Source: Alviniconcha marisindica
Taxonomy: Eukaryota; Mollusca; Gastropoda; Provannidae
Direction of reading: 5' to 3'
Assembly (NCBI GenBank): GCA_018857735.1
Contig: JABMCL010000565.1
Coordinates: 1-64,000 of the forward strand
Length of the DNA stretch: 64,000 nucleotides
Each line of letters starts with the position of its first letter. Position 1 is the first letter of the stretch. Below, in pieces: positions 38,629-50,086 of this stretch. The notes under the pieces were generated by a model that worked only from the letters and a program-made list of their open reading frames with translations, made no database searches and had not been told where the DNA came from. The translations under genes were made by a program, and so were the position numbers.

Positions 38629-39425
38629 CAAACTGGTCTTAGAATAATACTAACATCTGATCATTTCAGTGGTATGATAAGGAAGGCTATGCATTTACAG
38701 GGTAAATAATTTGAAGTAGTTAGCTTCAGACAGCTCATTTTGTCAGGGTTAAAAGATCATTATTATTTATTTTGTCTTTTCTGCAGAGATTAAAGTGATT
38801 TCATCCTGTACACTTGCAATGCTGAACATGAACCTCATTGTGGTGAGTGAAGTTTATTTGTCCTGTGGTCATTATTTTCTGTTTGGTTCTGTCATCACAG
38901 TGTCAGTTTGGGATTCATGCTACTTGATATGTGAATTTAATGCAACAATCTCTTGTTGAGGGGGGAAGCGACCCAGCAATTCATGTCCTAATAAGAGTAT
39001 GGACCTGATCGCTAGTGTCAGTACAGAAAATGATAAACTCTCTGTCTCTCCGTCTCTGTGTCTCTGTCTTCTTCTTCTTCACTAAAGGGGCCATCTTGTT
39101 GTTTTGTTGATGGTTCTGTCCCTACTGAGGAGGTTGGGAAGATTTGGGTCATTGTTGTGGTATTAGTGAGGGTAGGCAAAGGAATGGGATGGAGGAGGGG
39201 GGGGGGAGGGGGGGGGTGCAGGGGGGGGGGGGGGGACTTTCAGTTGGTGTTTACTGGAGCAGTTGAGCCTGGACTTAAAACAGTCCAGTGACTCAGCTGT
39301 CACTGCCTCCTGGGGCAGTCCTTCCAGTCTGGTGTGGTCCTGGGAAAGAACACCTCTGTCTGTATTGTATCCTGCAGGATGGGATGTCATAGCTGCAGGT
39401 GTTTTTTTCTACTTTCTCAGTGGAG
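37690..39425. other. Repeat-rich stretch, two possible exon-like segments
   Basis: It contains (CA)n at 38088-38122 and GA-rich tracts at 38500-38625. Two short segments have plausible acceptors and donors on the plus strand: about 38182-38229 (DILPFMNIFIMFWW) and about 38788-38841 (KVISSCTLAMLNMNLIV). Nothing links them to a gene and no family is recognised. A G-rich block lies at 39198-39236. Confidence 0.4.
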
Positions 39426-39427
39426 CT

Positions 39428-39504
<77 letters not shown>
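39428..39504. repeat. (CT)n microsatellite
   Basis: About 38 CT units. Confidence 0.97.
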
Positions 39505-39507
<3 letters not shown>

Positions 39508-39805
39508 TCAGTGGTAGATCATCTATATCTGTGCATTTTCACAAACTTTAGTTATCTGATGTGGTGCCAGTAGTACACAGGAGATAGTAGGACAGTGAAG
39601 GTGTTTGTGTTGTGTGTTTTTGTTTGTGTGTTTCCTTTAAATACCCCCCCCCCCCCCCCACCCACCCCCACCCCCATTCCTCCCACTCTGCCTCCCCCTG
39701 GCTTGCAACCCTTGAGTTTACTATGATCTGCTCTCCCCCTCTCCCTTCTCTGGGTCTGTGTGTATCTGCCTCTGTCACTCCCTTCTCTCTCTCTCTCTGC
39801 CTGTG

Positions 39806-39806
39806 A

Positions 39807-39867
<61 letters not shown>
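39806..39867. repeat. (GT)n microsatellite
   Basis: About 30 GT units, preceded by CT-rich sequence and by a 16-base C run at 39644-39659. Confidence 0.97.
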
Positions 39868-40060
39868 GTGTCTGTCTGTCTGTCTGTATCTCTCTTGTAG
39901 GTTGCAAAGTTTTGGACACTAAAGGTTTCTTTAATTTGTATTTATTTTGCCACAACTGTTTCTATTCTAGTTTGTATTAAATTTGGGTGTGTTTGTCAAC
40001 AGTGACAGATATTGTAAACAATTAAATTAAAAAACAAAAATATTGAACAGGTGCTTAAAT

Positions 40061-40188
<128 letters not shown>

Positions 40189-40199
40189 CTATCTATATC

Positions 40200-42285
40200 T
40201 ATATATCCTTAATGTAATAAAGTACCCTCCCTCACTCTCTGTGTGCAATGGTTTGATTAGTCCTCAGGTGGCCCTGTACATTCACAGATCAAGACTTCAA
40301 ATCAAAGTTTTACAAACTTCTCTCTCTCTCTCTCTCTGCTCTCTGGACTCTGGTCCCTGCTCTCAGCCAACCAGCCTCATGCTTGTCAGGCTTGCTTGCT
40401 GTCTGCACCGTGTGTGTATATATATATATATGTATGTGTTGTTGTTGAGAATGAGACACTAACTTGTGCCCATTGACGTCACTGAGGCAGTGACCTGGGC
40501 CAGTGCATGCATAAAGAGGTCAAGCCAGCTACTGCCAAGACTGGTTCAGTGGTGATCTAACCAGATATATATGCAGTGCTCAGCTAGAGGCGCATGAAGT
40601 TCCTCACATATTTAGAATTCGTTCTGACCTTTATCTGTGGCTACAACAGCAGTTTCCTGTTCTCAAAGACTTGTGGGTCAGCAGTGGAAAACAACCTGGA
40701 TAATCAAGATGCATAATATATATATATTAAGGCAGTATTTGCAGTTTGCGCCTCCCTGCATACTGCCAATTTACTGTCAAGTGTGTGATTTGGGATCTAA
40801 TAGAGCATATTATTAACAGCTGATGACAAAACTACTGTAATAAAGTGTCACTGAATGAGAAAATAATTATTAGCTCTAACTCAGCGTGTGTAAAGTAGTA
40901 TATTTTACCCCCCCCCCCCCCCATTAAAAACTGCTTATGGAGAGGACAAATCTGTAAGTATTATAAGTGTTTACAACTGAGCAAGAGTAATTAGTTCTAA
41001 CTCAGCAATAAGTAGATAAGTAACCCGTGTATACAACCACACACACTGTCACATGTAATGATGCACACAAAAACGCACACACGCGCTCGCACGCACGCAC
41101 GCACAAAAGGGAGTATTGAATATTTCACCTTTGCACCTGAAGTTTTAATTTCTTGGGCTTCTGCTGCCAGAACCTGCTGACAGCAGCAAGGCAGTTCAGT
41201 AACTGGATCGTTCTTGTTGACCCGATAGGATCAGATGGAAGGCAGGGAGGGGGCGTGGAGGAGGGGTTGGGGTGGGGGAGGTGTTATTAGACATGCTCCA
41301 TCCTTCGCCTGCCAGCACACTTGCGAGCTGTTGACTGTTTGCCAGTTCTCCACCATTCTTTGCGGGAAGGGAAGGGGGGCGGTGTTCTGTTGGCTAATGA
41401 TCTCAGCAGCCGCGATGGCTTAACCTGGCAAGCCTTTGGGTTTGTTTTTTTGCTCAGGAGGACGATCAAGTGAACTTGCGAAGCAGTCGCAACTGACACC
41501 CTCCATTTCCCAGTGATGGTAGCCGTTTGTGACATATTCGACAGCCTTCATTACCAGAGTGTGATAGTCGACAGCATTCATTACCAGAGTGTGATAGTCG
41601 ACAGCCTTCATTACCAGAGTGTGACCGCAGCAGTCAAATTTGGTTCCCCATGTGCCAGAGCCTAGTCAGTGGAAGGCGTACTTTTTTTCAAAAATATATT
41701 TTGGTGTGCGTCACGTTCCGTTTCAACCATTTTTAACTGTAACCTGTGTGGTTATTGTTGGTAGTGATAACTTCAGTCCCAAACGGATGGCAGCGTTCTG
41801 CTTCGACCTGTTCAGCAGACCCTGCCTGAGTGTGTTTGAAGTTTAGACTGGATTCTGTGGTTTGTGGCGTGAACTTCTTGGATACATGCTCAGGCAGCAA
41901 AGGCTTTCGCCCCCACAGATTTTTCTCGAAAAAAGAAGAATAAAGAAAACAGGTGCGCAATAATTGGATTTCCCTGCCTTTCATCTGTGCAATATGACAT
42001 AGACTGTGCAAGCATTTCTACCAGGGGCGTGTGTGTGTGTGTGTGTGGCTGCACCAGGGCCGAGGGATTTACACTGTGGAGGGAAAGCTATATTTTCTGA
42101 GGTGTGGGTAAGTAATAGCTAGCAAACCATGTACTCTAAAAAAAAAAATATATATAAAAAAATGTTTTGGATAATGTTGCGGTCAGCTGTGTGGGACAGA
42201 TAGTCTACAACTTTTCCCCTTCACCACATGATTGCTTGACTGGTGGATGACTTAGCTGATTGATTGGTTGGTGTGGGGGTAAATC
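40200..42285. other. Intergenic stretch without a recognised gene
   Basis: It holds a three-copy 30-bp repeat at 41538-41625 (TCGACAGCCTTCATTACCAG core) and a C run near 40910-40922. A short ORF at 40594-40716 (MKFLTYLEFVLTFICG start) has a signal-like N-terminus but no other support. Confidence 0.5.
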
Positions 42286-42319
42286 AGTGGGTTGATGATC
42301 TTGTCACAATGTCAGATGT

Positions 42320-43070
42320 GTCACTGATGATTGACCAGATGGATTGATTGGCTCATTCAGGTTGACTTGATGTTGACCAGATGGATTGATTGGTTCATTC
42401 AGATTGACTTGGTGTTGACCAGATGGATTGTTTGGCCTGTTTAGATTGACTTGATGATTGACCAGATGGATGGATTGGCTCATTCAGATTGACTTGGTGT
42501 TGACCAGATGGATTGTTTGGCCTGTTTAGATTGACTTGATAATTGACCGGATGGATTGATTGGCTCATTCAGATTGACTTGGTGTTGACCAGATGGATTG
42601 TTTGGCCTGTTTAGATTGACTTGATGATTGACCAGATGGATTGATTGGCTCATTCAGATTGACTTGGTGTTGACCAGATGGCTTGTTTGGCTTGTTTAGA
42701 TTGACTTGATAATTGACCAGATGGATTGATTGGCTCATTCAGATTGACTTGGTGTTGACCAGATGGATTGTTTGGCCTGTTTAGATTAACTTGATGATTG
42801 ACCGGATGGATTGATTGGCTTATTCAGACTGACTTGGTGTTGACCAGATGGATTGTTTGGCCTGTTTAGATTGACTTGATGATTGACCAGATGGATTGAT
42901 TGGCTCATTCAGATTGACTTGGTGTTGACCAGATGGATTGTTTGGCCTATTCAGATTGACTTAATGATTGACCAGATGGATCGGCTCATTCAGATTAAGG
43001 CAACATTGACCAGATCAACTCATTCTGATTCAGTCATTATCATGATGTTGACTAGATGGATCAGAAACAG
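42320..43070. repeat. Higher-order minisatellite, period 85 bp
   Basis: Two related half-units of about 41 and 44 bp alternate. One contains TTGATTGGCTCATTCAGATT and the other TTGTTTGGCCTGTTTAGATT; both carry TGACCAGATGGATTG. Roughly eight dimers are present, decaying at both ends. Confidence 0.95.
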
Positions 43071-43339
43071 CTGGTAGATAGACTGGATGGATTGACTGAC
43101 TCGATTCAGATTAACTGATTGATTTGTTTTGTCATTGGCTGTCTAATTAAGAATTTAAGTTTGCAGAACTGACTGATGTGACTGGCGTATCACTGACTGA
43201 TATGGTGAGGCACCCTCTGACCTGAGTACCTGCTTTTGGCTTGATTTTTAAAAAACTAAAAATGTATTGATAGATAGAGCTGCTGCTCAAGTTTAAATTA
43301 GAGCAGATCCGATTCTGTTTGCACTGCTGCAGCATGGTT

Positions 43340-43795
43340 CAACTTTGCCCGTAACAATAACAGTAACAGTATACTTTATTCATCCCAGTGGGAAATTAAA
43401 GCTGTTGTTCGATCGCACAACGAAGAGCATATCTCAATAATTCTAAGTCATTAAACACACGCACATACACACTCTTAGACATACGCCCCCTTTCTCTCAA
43501 TCTGCATACACTAATAGCAGACCCAAAATTTCCTGGAATAATGCTTTCTCTGTCAAACCAAAACATAAAAACTCTCAAATTAAATAAAAATCATTTGGTT
43601 CACACATCACCAACCCTCCCTTAGAAAGCTATCATCCTCAACAGACGTTTTGATGCATGCGCACACTCAGTTAATGACTAGTATAATTTTCATTATAAAC
43701 TGACAAAGCTGAGGGTAAAAACAAGACTTTATAACCGTTTGTATTTGTTCTCAGAAGTAAAAATCTTCCACTCCTGTTGCTAATGCTATTTGCAT
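43340..43795 (-). mobile_element. LINE-3'-end-like repeat, copy 2 (inverted)
   Basis: The reverse complement matches 35690-36145 along its length and ends with a GTTACTGTTATTGTTAC-type tail. Both copies keep an open frame reading FWFDRESIIPGNFG and SVCRLRER. Length differences within that frame are about 9 and 12 bases. Confidence 0.75.
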
Positions 43796-43879
43796 TAAAT
43801 ATTTAATATTTAATACTTGCATACAGTTACCACTTAATTTCCTATGGCCAGAACTACAACTAGGGAGGGAATAGGGAGG

Positions 43880-44112
<233 letters not shown>

Positions 44113-44469
44113 CTTATGCACATATGTTTAAACAAAGAATCTGTAATGCACTTAGTACTTAGTAATTTTCTCCGCTGACTGAACAGTTTTGCACACTACC
44201 AAGCATCAGTCGTGTTACCTTCTCCACCTCTCTCTTTTGCTTGATGCACGTTTCCATTCCTCCCGAGTTCCTGCTTTCCTTTGTTGCACCTTGACTCAGT
44301 TACTGCTGATCCTGTTGGCTGGTTCCACTGGATTTGCTCTCTTGGTTTAGCTGAGTCTGTCTCGGCTTCTTCGTCTAAGTGTCCTCTGGGTTTCATGTTC
44401 TCTGTGGACACTTCGCCATTACTGAAGAGTTGTTTGGGAAGGATTACTGTGATTGCTTTTCTTCTTATT

Positions 44470-44910
44470 CTGAGTAACCCTTTCGTATTTGTATCCTGTC
44501 AGATCATGTTGAGGACAGAGAGGACATCAGTCGAATCATCTGATTACGGGCAGTCGTGACAACCACGTGGACGAGTCAAAGCACGAAGGGAGAACAGCCT
44601 GCTGTCAGATCATTGCGTGCGTCGTGTTTGTACAGGCAGAATTTGAGATTCCACAGGAGCATGATTATCAAGTAGAGCAGGGACTAGCTATCTCTTCACG
44701 TTTTGTTGTTGTTGGTCATATGACTTAAAACTTCAAACCATCACCCTGTGAGTGCCTAGCTTGCCGTGAAAGTGAGGAGGCAGACAAGACCATCCATCTT
44801 TCTGACCACCTTCATGATTATGGGCCACCATTCGCCTTTTGCAAGGTAGTGTAATCAAAAGGCGTTTTGAAACACATCCTTTTTTGGTAGCCATAATCCG
44901 TATCCTGTGA
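44470..44910 (+). promoter_or_regulatory. 5' flank of phosphatase copy 1, duplicated at 46670-47100
   Basis: Blocks such as CCTTTCGTAT, ATCCTGTCAGATC, GTCAAATCATCT-like, GAGATTCCA and CTATCTCTTC recur in the same order before the second phosphatase gene. The gene duplication therefore included several hundred bases of upstream DNA, presumably the promoter. No TATA box is assigned. Confidence 0.6.
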
Positions 44911-44923
44911 ACCTGACGCCAAA

Positions 44924-45679
44924 ATGGAGATGCCCACGCAGAGCGAAGCATCTCCCGATACAAATGATACGAACAAGCCAGAGTCTTCCAACGTCTCAGC
45001 TGGCTCGACCACGAGCCGTCTCAGGTCCTCCCCCAAGTCAGCATGCGACTCTCTGAGCCCCCGGTCCATTGCTCAGCAGATGCCCTGCATTGGAAGGGGC
45101 CTGTACATCAGTGGTATAGGAGGGGTGACGAACAGGAAGAACCTCGAGCACTGGAACATCACTCACGTTCTCAACCTGGCACGAGAGCTGGAGGACACCG
45201 CATTTCCGGACTTCGTGGACGTGCGCTACGAAGGTCTCCGGGACTCAGAGGAGGAAGATCTTTATAGGCATCTGCCGGGGCTGGTGGAGCACATCCACCG
45301 GGTCATCGACGGCGGCGGTCGCATCGTGGTCAACTGTGTGGCTGGGGTCAGTCGCTCAGCCAGCGTCTGCCTGGCCTACAAGGTTCGTTACGAAGGCCTG
45401 AGCCTCCGGGAGGCCTTTGACGAGGTTCATAAGGCTCGGCCCGTCGTCTCTCCCAACCTGGGCTTCTGGCAGGCCCTGGTCCAGTGGGAGGAGGAGGTGA
45501 GGGGGCAGAACTCCGTGGTGATGCTGCCCTATATCTGTGGCATGGTGCCGGAGCTGGAGTCTTACAGACAGTATACAGAAATGCGTGTCAAGCTGGGCTG
45601 GACGAGCGAGCTGCTGGCCTTGTGGACCTTTCAGTTCCTGTTCTTGACATTGCAGGTCATCGCTGTTGCTTGGGGCTAG
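44924..45679 (+). CDS. Atypical dual-specificity phosphatase, NCX5R type, tail-anchored (copy 1)
   Basis: This intronless gene encodes 251 residues with a single DSP domain of about residues 52-200, preceded by a Ser/Thr-rich leader. Such enzymes dephosphorylate Ser/Thr and Tyr through a cysteinyl-phosphate intermediate. The P-loop reads VVNCVAGVSRSAS: Cys138 and Arg144 are present, but the residue before the cysteine is Asn137 instead of the usual His. Asp107 (LRDSEEEDLYRHL) is the best candidate for the general acid. The ARPVVSPNLGFWQAL block is the usual atypical-DUSP C-terminal motif; overall it resembles the DUSP28/DUSP14/DUSP18 group. Residues 230-250 (LLALWTFQFLFLTLQVIAVA) are hydrophobic and end one residue before the stop, suggesting a tail anchor. 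Start chosen at the first ATG after in-frame stops. Paralogue at 47204-47896. Confidence 0.94.
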   Translation: MEMPTQSEASPDTNDTNKPESSNVSAGSTTSRLRSSPKSACDSLSPRSIAQQMPCIGRGLYISGIGGVTNRKNLEHWNITHVLNLARELEDTAFPDFVDVRYEGLRDSEEEDLYRHLPGLVEHIHRVIDGGGRIVVNCVAGVSRSASVCLAYKVRYEGLSLREAFDEVHKARPVVSPNLGFWQALVQWEEEVRGQNSVVMLPYICGMVPELESYRQYTEMRVKLGWTSELLALWTFQFLFLTLQVIAVAWG

Positions 45680-45777
45680 TCGGTATAGCAGCCAAGGTTG
45701 CCGTTAGAGCGCACGCGCATGCACAGTTACCCACTCACACAGGTATATGCACACACAAACACACACGTACGCATAAA

Positions 45778-45778
<1 letters not shown>

Positions 45779-45847
<69 letters not shown>
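45779..45847. repeat. (CT)n microsatellite after phosphatase copy 1
   Basis: About 34 CT units, beginning 100 bp after the stop codon. Confidence 0.97.
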
Positions 45848-45849
<2 letters not shown>

Positions 45850-46660
45850 CATTCATACACACGATGAACCAAGACACTGCACTTCACTGCAGTTTTGGTT
45901 CGATTCAGTGAATGCAAGCCTGATACAGCACAGAAAAGGAATTGTAAAGTAAGGTCCCCTTCAACGTGAAACGCGAGACGTCAAAGATTCCCACTTTGAA
46001 ATGCTAGAGTGGGCCAGAATGTGTGTACATGCATGCGCCACCTTCTGCAAGGAATTGTGCCTTCAGGGTCTATTTTCTGCATTCCATGTTCATTCAGCTT
46101 CATTTCTCCAGACCCGGTTTACATGAAATGACGCGTGACATGAACAGTGAATGAGACTTTTGCTTTTGGTGTGACAAGTGCATGTGTGTGCCTGGTGGTT
46201 CTGGACCTGATACGATTATTCACGGTTGACTTGGCGTTAAATAGCAGGAGTCAGTTGTGCGTCGCCTACAGCAGTCTTCGAATTACGGATTTGATCACTT
46301 GATATATTTTGATCCATTCCTATACTGGCCGACACGTAATTATTATAAATTGCTTATAGATTCACAGGCCTACATTAGTTGTAGTCTTGTACATATTATT
46401 CTATATCAGTGACGGCGTATGGGGTTTTGCACTTTCAAATATATATATATAATTATGCACAATGTATTTGCAAATCTCTTCAGTTAAGTATAAATACATG
46501 TCGATGGCAGGACGATGGTGAAGTGCAAACCAATGTCACCTCTGTTTGAAAAGAGTGTTGTTGTGTGTGTGTGTTTATGTAAAGTATGCCCTTTTTACCT
46601 ATTTGGGATAGGGATGACAGTAGAGATGAGATGAGACTAAATACGAAGCTTATTTAAATT
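45850..46660. other. Spacer between the tandem phosphatase genes
   Basis: No coding sequence is recognised. The 46400-46500 part is AT-rich with a short TA tract. Confidence 0.6.
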
Positions 46661-47203
46661 CAGAGTTCTCAATAACTCTTTCGTATAACTATATCCTGTC
46701 AGATCGTGTTGCGGACCGCGAGGCCGACCTCAGTCAAATCATCTCATTTCGGGCTGTCATGAGATTCGCATGGACCAAGCATCAAGTCTTTCAAGGGGGA
46801 ACAGTCTGCTGTCGGATCATGGTGTGTGTCGATCGTAACTGTACAGGCCGAAGTTGAGATTCCAAAGGAGATAACTATGCTATGTGATACAGCAGGGAGT
46901 AGCGATCTCTTCCGTTGACGCTGCTTTTGTGGATCACAAGATTTAAGTTTAGAAATTTCAGACCGTCACCTTGTCAGTACTTCACAGTGACACTTAGAGC
47001 GCAAGCGAGGCCGGTTATCACTGAGACACATGGCAAGACCACCCAGCAGTTCTAGTCGTGACTGAGCCCGTCGTTTGCCTTACAAGTGCAAGGTAATGCG
47101 CGTGCCGAATAAAACCAGTTTCTGGCGCATAGTTTGAAATGATCGTCAATGCACCGTAACCGTACTGTCAGTGGCGTTTTCCGTCCGGCACGGAGCCGAC
47201 AGG

Positions 47204-47896
47204 ATGAAGGTCACGCCCGACCAAAGCGACCCCAGATCTCCAAGCGCAGAAGAGGTGCGACGCGGCTCTCTGAACCCCCGGTCCGTTGCCCTGCAGATGC
47301 CCTGCATTGGAAGGGGCCTGTACATCAGTGGACTAGGAGGGGTGACGAACAGGAGGATCCTCGAGCACCAGAACATCACTCACGTTCTCAACCTGGCACG
47401 AGAGCTGGAGGACACCGCATTTCCGGACTTCGTGGACGTGCGCTGCGAAGGTCTCCGGGACTGTGGGAAGGAAGATCTGTACGGGCACCTGCCGGGGCTG
47501 GTGGAGCACATCCACCGGGTCATCGACGGCGGCGGTCGCATCGTGGTCAACTGTGTGGCTGGGGTCAGTCGCTCAGCCAGCGTCTGCCTGGCCTACAAGG
47601 TCCGTTACGAAGGCCTGAGCCTCCGGGAGGCCTTTGACGAGGTTCATAAAGCTCGGCCTGTCATCTCTCCCAACGTGGGCTTCTGGCAGGCCCTGGTTCG
47701 GTGGGAGGAGGAGGTGAGGGGGGAGAACTCCGTGCTGATGTTGCCCTATATCTTCGGCCTGGTGCCGGAGCTGGAGTCTTACAAACGGCTTGCAGAGCTA
47801 CGGGTCAGGTTGTGCTATATGAGCGAGCTGCTGGCCTTCTGGACCGTCGGGTTCGGTATCCTGACCTTGCAGATCGTCGCCATCGTTTGGGGCTAG
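47204..47896 (+). CDS. Atypical dual-specificity phosphatase, NCX5R type, tail-anchored (copy 2)
   Basis: This tandem paralogue of the gene at 44924 is intronless and encodes 230 residues from the only ATG available in the open frame. From MPCIGRGLYISG onward it is nearly colinear with copy 1, while the leader is shorter and different (MKVTPDQSDPRSPSAEE). The P-loop again reads VVNCVAGVSRSAS with Asn116, Cys117 and Arg123; Asp86 is the likely general acid. The C-terminus LLAFWTVGFGILTLQIVAIV is a hydrophobic tail with different residues but the same position and length as in copy 1. Both features have therefore survived since duplication, which argues for function rather than decay. Confidence 0.94.
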   Translation: MKVTPDQSDPRSPSAEEVRRGSLNPRSVALQMPCIGRGLYISGLGGVTNRRILEHQNITHVLNLARELEDTAFPDFVDVRCEGLRDCGKEDLYGHLPGLVEHIHRVIDGGGRIVVNCVAGVSRSASVCLAYKVRYEGLSLREAFDEVHKARPVISPNVGFWQALVRWEEEVRGENSVLMLPYIFGLVPELESYKRLAELRVRLCYMSELLAFWTVGFGILTLQIVAIVWG

Positions 47897-48023
47897 CGGG
47901 CAGCACCCGGGTGTACATTTAGAACGTACACGCATGGTTTATTATGGTTTATTATATGCTCTGCGGATCACGGCATTAAACGGAAGTATGCAAGCGTAAT
48001 TCAAATTGTTGACCTTCTCTCTT

Positions 48024-48158
<135 letters not shown>

Positions 48159-48429
48159 ACACGCAACTGACCCGATTTCACTCTGGGCTCGTCTACCTCA
48201 CCAGCCTGTTGTTGCTAATGTTGTTTATCGCCTAGTGAAAGCTGGACAAACAAGAAGTCCTTGGACCCGAATGTGGCACGCCCCACCTTCTTACACGGCG
48301 TTGCTTACCTCAGCCTCGCTGGACTTGAGTAAAAGGCAAAGCAGATTTAATGCGCACTCCCAGTGTTGTTGATGAGGCTGAGACTTTCCTCATTTCACTT
48401 GGTCTTTGTAAAGACATACAAAGACCAAG

Positions 48430-48832
48430 TGACCAAGTCTGTCTCTGTCTGTCTGTCTGTCTGTCTCTATCTGTGTCTCTCTGTGTCTGTGTCTCTCTGT
48501 GTCTGTGTCTGTCTCTCTGTCTCTGTCCGTCTCTTTTTCTCTCTGTCTCTGTCTGTCTATCTGTGTCTGTGTCTCTCTGTGTCTGTGTCTGTCTCTCTCT
48601 GTCTCTGTCCGTCTCTTTTTCTCTCTGTCTCTGTCTGTCTGTCTGTCTATCTGTGTCTGTGTCTCTCTGTGTCTGTGTCTGTCTCTCTCTGTCTCTGTCC
48701 GTCTCTTTTTCTCTCTGTCTCTGTCTGTCTGTCTGTCTATCTGTGTCTGTGTCTCTCTGTGTCTGTGTCTGTCTCTCTGTGTCTCTGTCCGTCTCTTTTT
48801 CTCTCTGTCTCTGTCTGTCTGTCTGTCTCTGT
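48430..48832. repeat. CT/TG-rich higher-order repeat, period 82-90 bp
   Basis: The landmark CTGTCCGTCTCTTTTTCTCT occurs four times, spaced 82, 90 and 90 bp, embedded in CTGT/CTCT microsatellite. Confidence 0.95.
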
Positions 48833-48899
48833 TAACGCTTAAGACTTGCGGCGGTTTGCTTTACGTCATCAACGTTACGAATTCGTTTCGAAGTCATGT

Positions 48900-49770
48900 C
48901 TGGTTTAAACCGTCAACTTTGTTGGTCGTCAGCTTTATGAACTCGTTGGTAGGTCTTGTCTCTGCGCTGTAGATCATCAACTTACAAATTCGTTGGTAGG
49001 TCTTATCTCTACGCTGTAGGTCATCAGCTTGTAAACCTGGTGATAGGTCTTGTCTCTGCGCTGTAGATCATCAACTTGCAAATTCGTTGGTAGGTCTTAT
49101 CTCTACGCTGTAGGTCATCAGCTTGTAAACCTGGTGATAGGTCTTGTCTCTGCGCTGTAGATCATCAACTTACAAATTCGTTGGTAGGTCTTATCTCTAC
49201 GCTGTAGATCATCAGCTTGTAAACCTGGTGATAGGTCTTGTCTCTGCGCTGTAGATCATCAACTTACAAATTCGTTGGTAGGTCTTATCTCTACGCTGTA
49301 GGTCATCAGCTTGTAAACCTGGTGATAGGTCTTGTCTCTGCGCTGTAGATCATCAATTTGTAAAGCTGTTGATAGGTCTTGTCTCTACTCTGTAGATCAT
49401 CAGCTTGTAAACTCGTTGATGGGTCTTGTCTTCGTACTGGAGATGATCAACTTGTAAAGTCGTTGATAGGTCTTGTCTCTACGCTGCAAATCATCAACAT
49501 CTAAACTCGTTGATATGTTTTGTAGGTAGCTATACGGTGTATTACATCATCAACCTGTAAAGTCGTTGATAGGTCTTGTCTCTACGCTGCAAATCATCAA
49601 CATCTAAACCCGTTTGATATGTTTTATAGGTAGCTGTACGGTGTATTATATCATCAACCTGTAAAGTCGTTGATAGGTCTTGTCTCTACGCTGGAGATCA
49701 TCAAAGTCTTGTCTATACGCTGGAGATCATCAAGGTCTTGTCTATACGCTGGAGATCATCAACTTTATAA
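48900..49770. repeat. Minisatellite, 47-bp monomers in 94-bp dimers
   Basis: Alternating monomers carry GGTCTTGTCTCTGCGCTGTA and GGTCTTATCTCTACGCTGTA, each followed by a GATCATCAACTT- or GGTCATCAGCTT-type segment. From about 49490 a longer variant with GGTAGCTATACGGTGTATTA is inserted twice, and the right edge breaks into 30-bp pieces. Confidence 0.95.
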
Positions 49771-49787
49771 ACGCTCTCCTTTATGGG

Positions 49788-49794
<7 letters not shown>

Positions 49795-49857
<63 letters not shown>
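49795..49857. repeat. (TA)n microsatellite
   Basis: About 31 TA units. Confidence 0.97.
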
Positions 49858-49859
<2 letters not shown>

Positions 49860-49965
49860 TGCCTTGTATATCATATAATTTATATTCACAGTCTATGCTT
49901 TAATGCAGTGTATTTGTGATGTGATTCAAAACAGCAATTTTATTATCTTTGTTTGAAAATGCGTG

Positions 49966-50032
49966 CCCGCGCGTGCTTGCGTGCGTGCGTGCGTGTGCGT
50001 GCGTGCGTGCGCGTGCGTGTGCGTGCGCGCGC

Positions 50033-50084
<52 letters not shown>
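49966..50084. repeat. (GCGT)n-(GT)n compound microsatellite
   Basis: The GCGTGC-rich part passes into GT repeats. It is nearly perfect alternating purine-pyrimidine sequence. Confidence 0.96.

Positions 50085-50086
<2 letters not shown>

Noticed and set aside
48350..48972. Open frames of about 160 codons in all three plus frames
   Set aside because: All are open because the CTGT/CTCT repeat lacks stop codons; this is repeat DNA.
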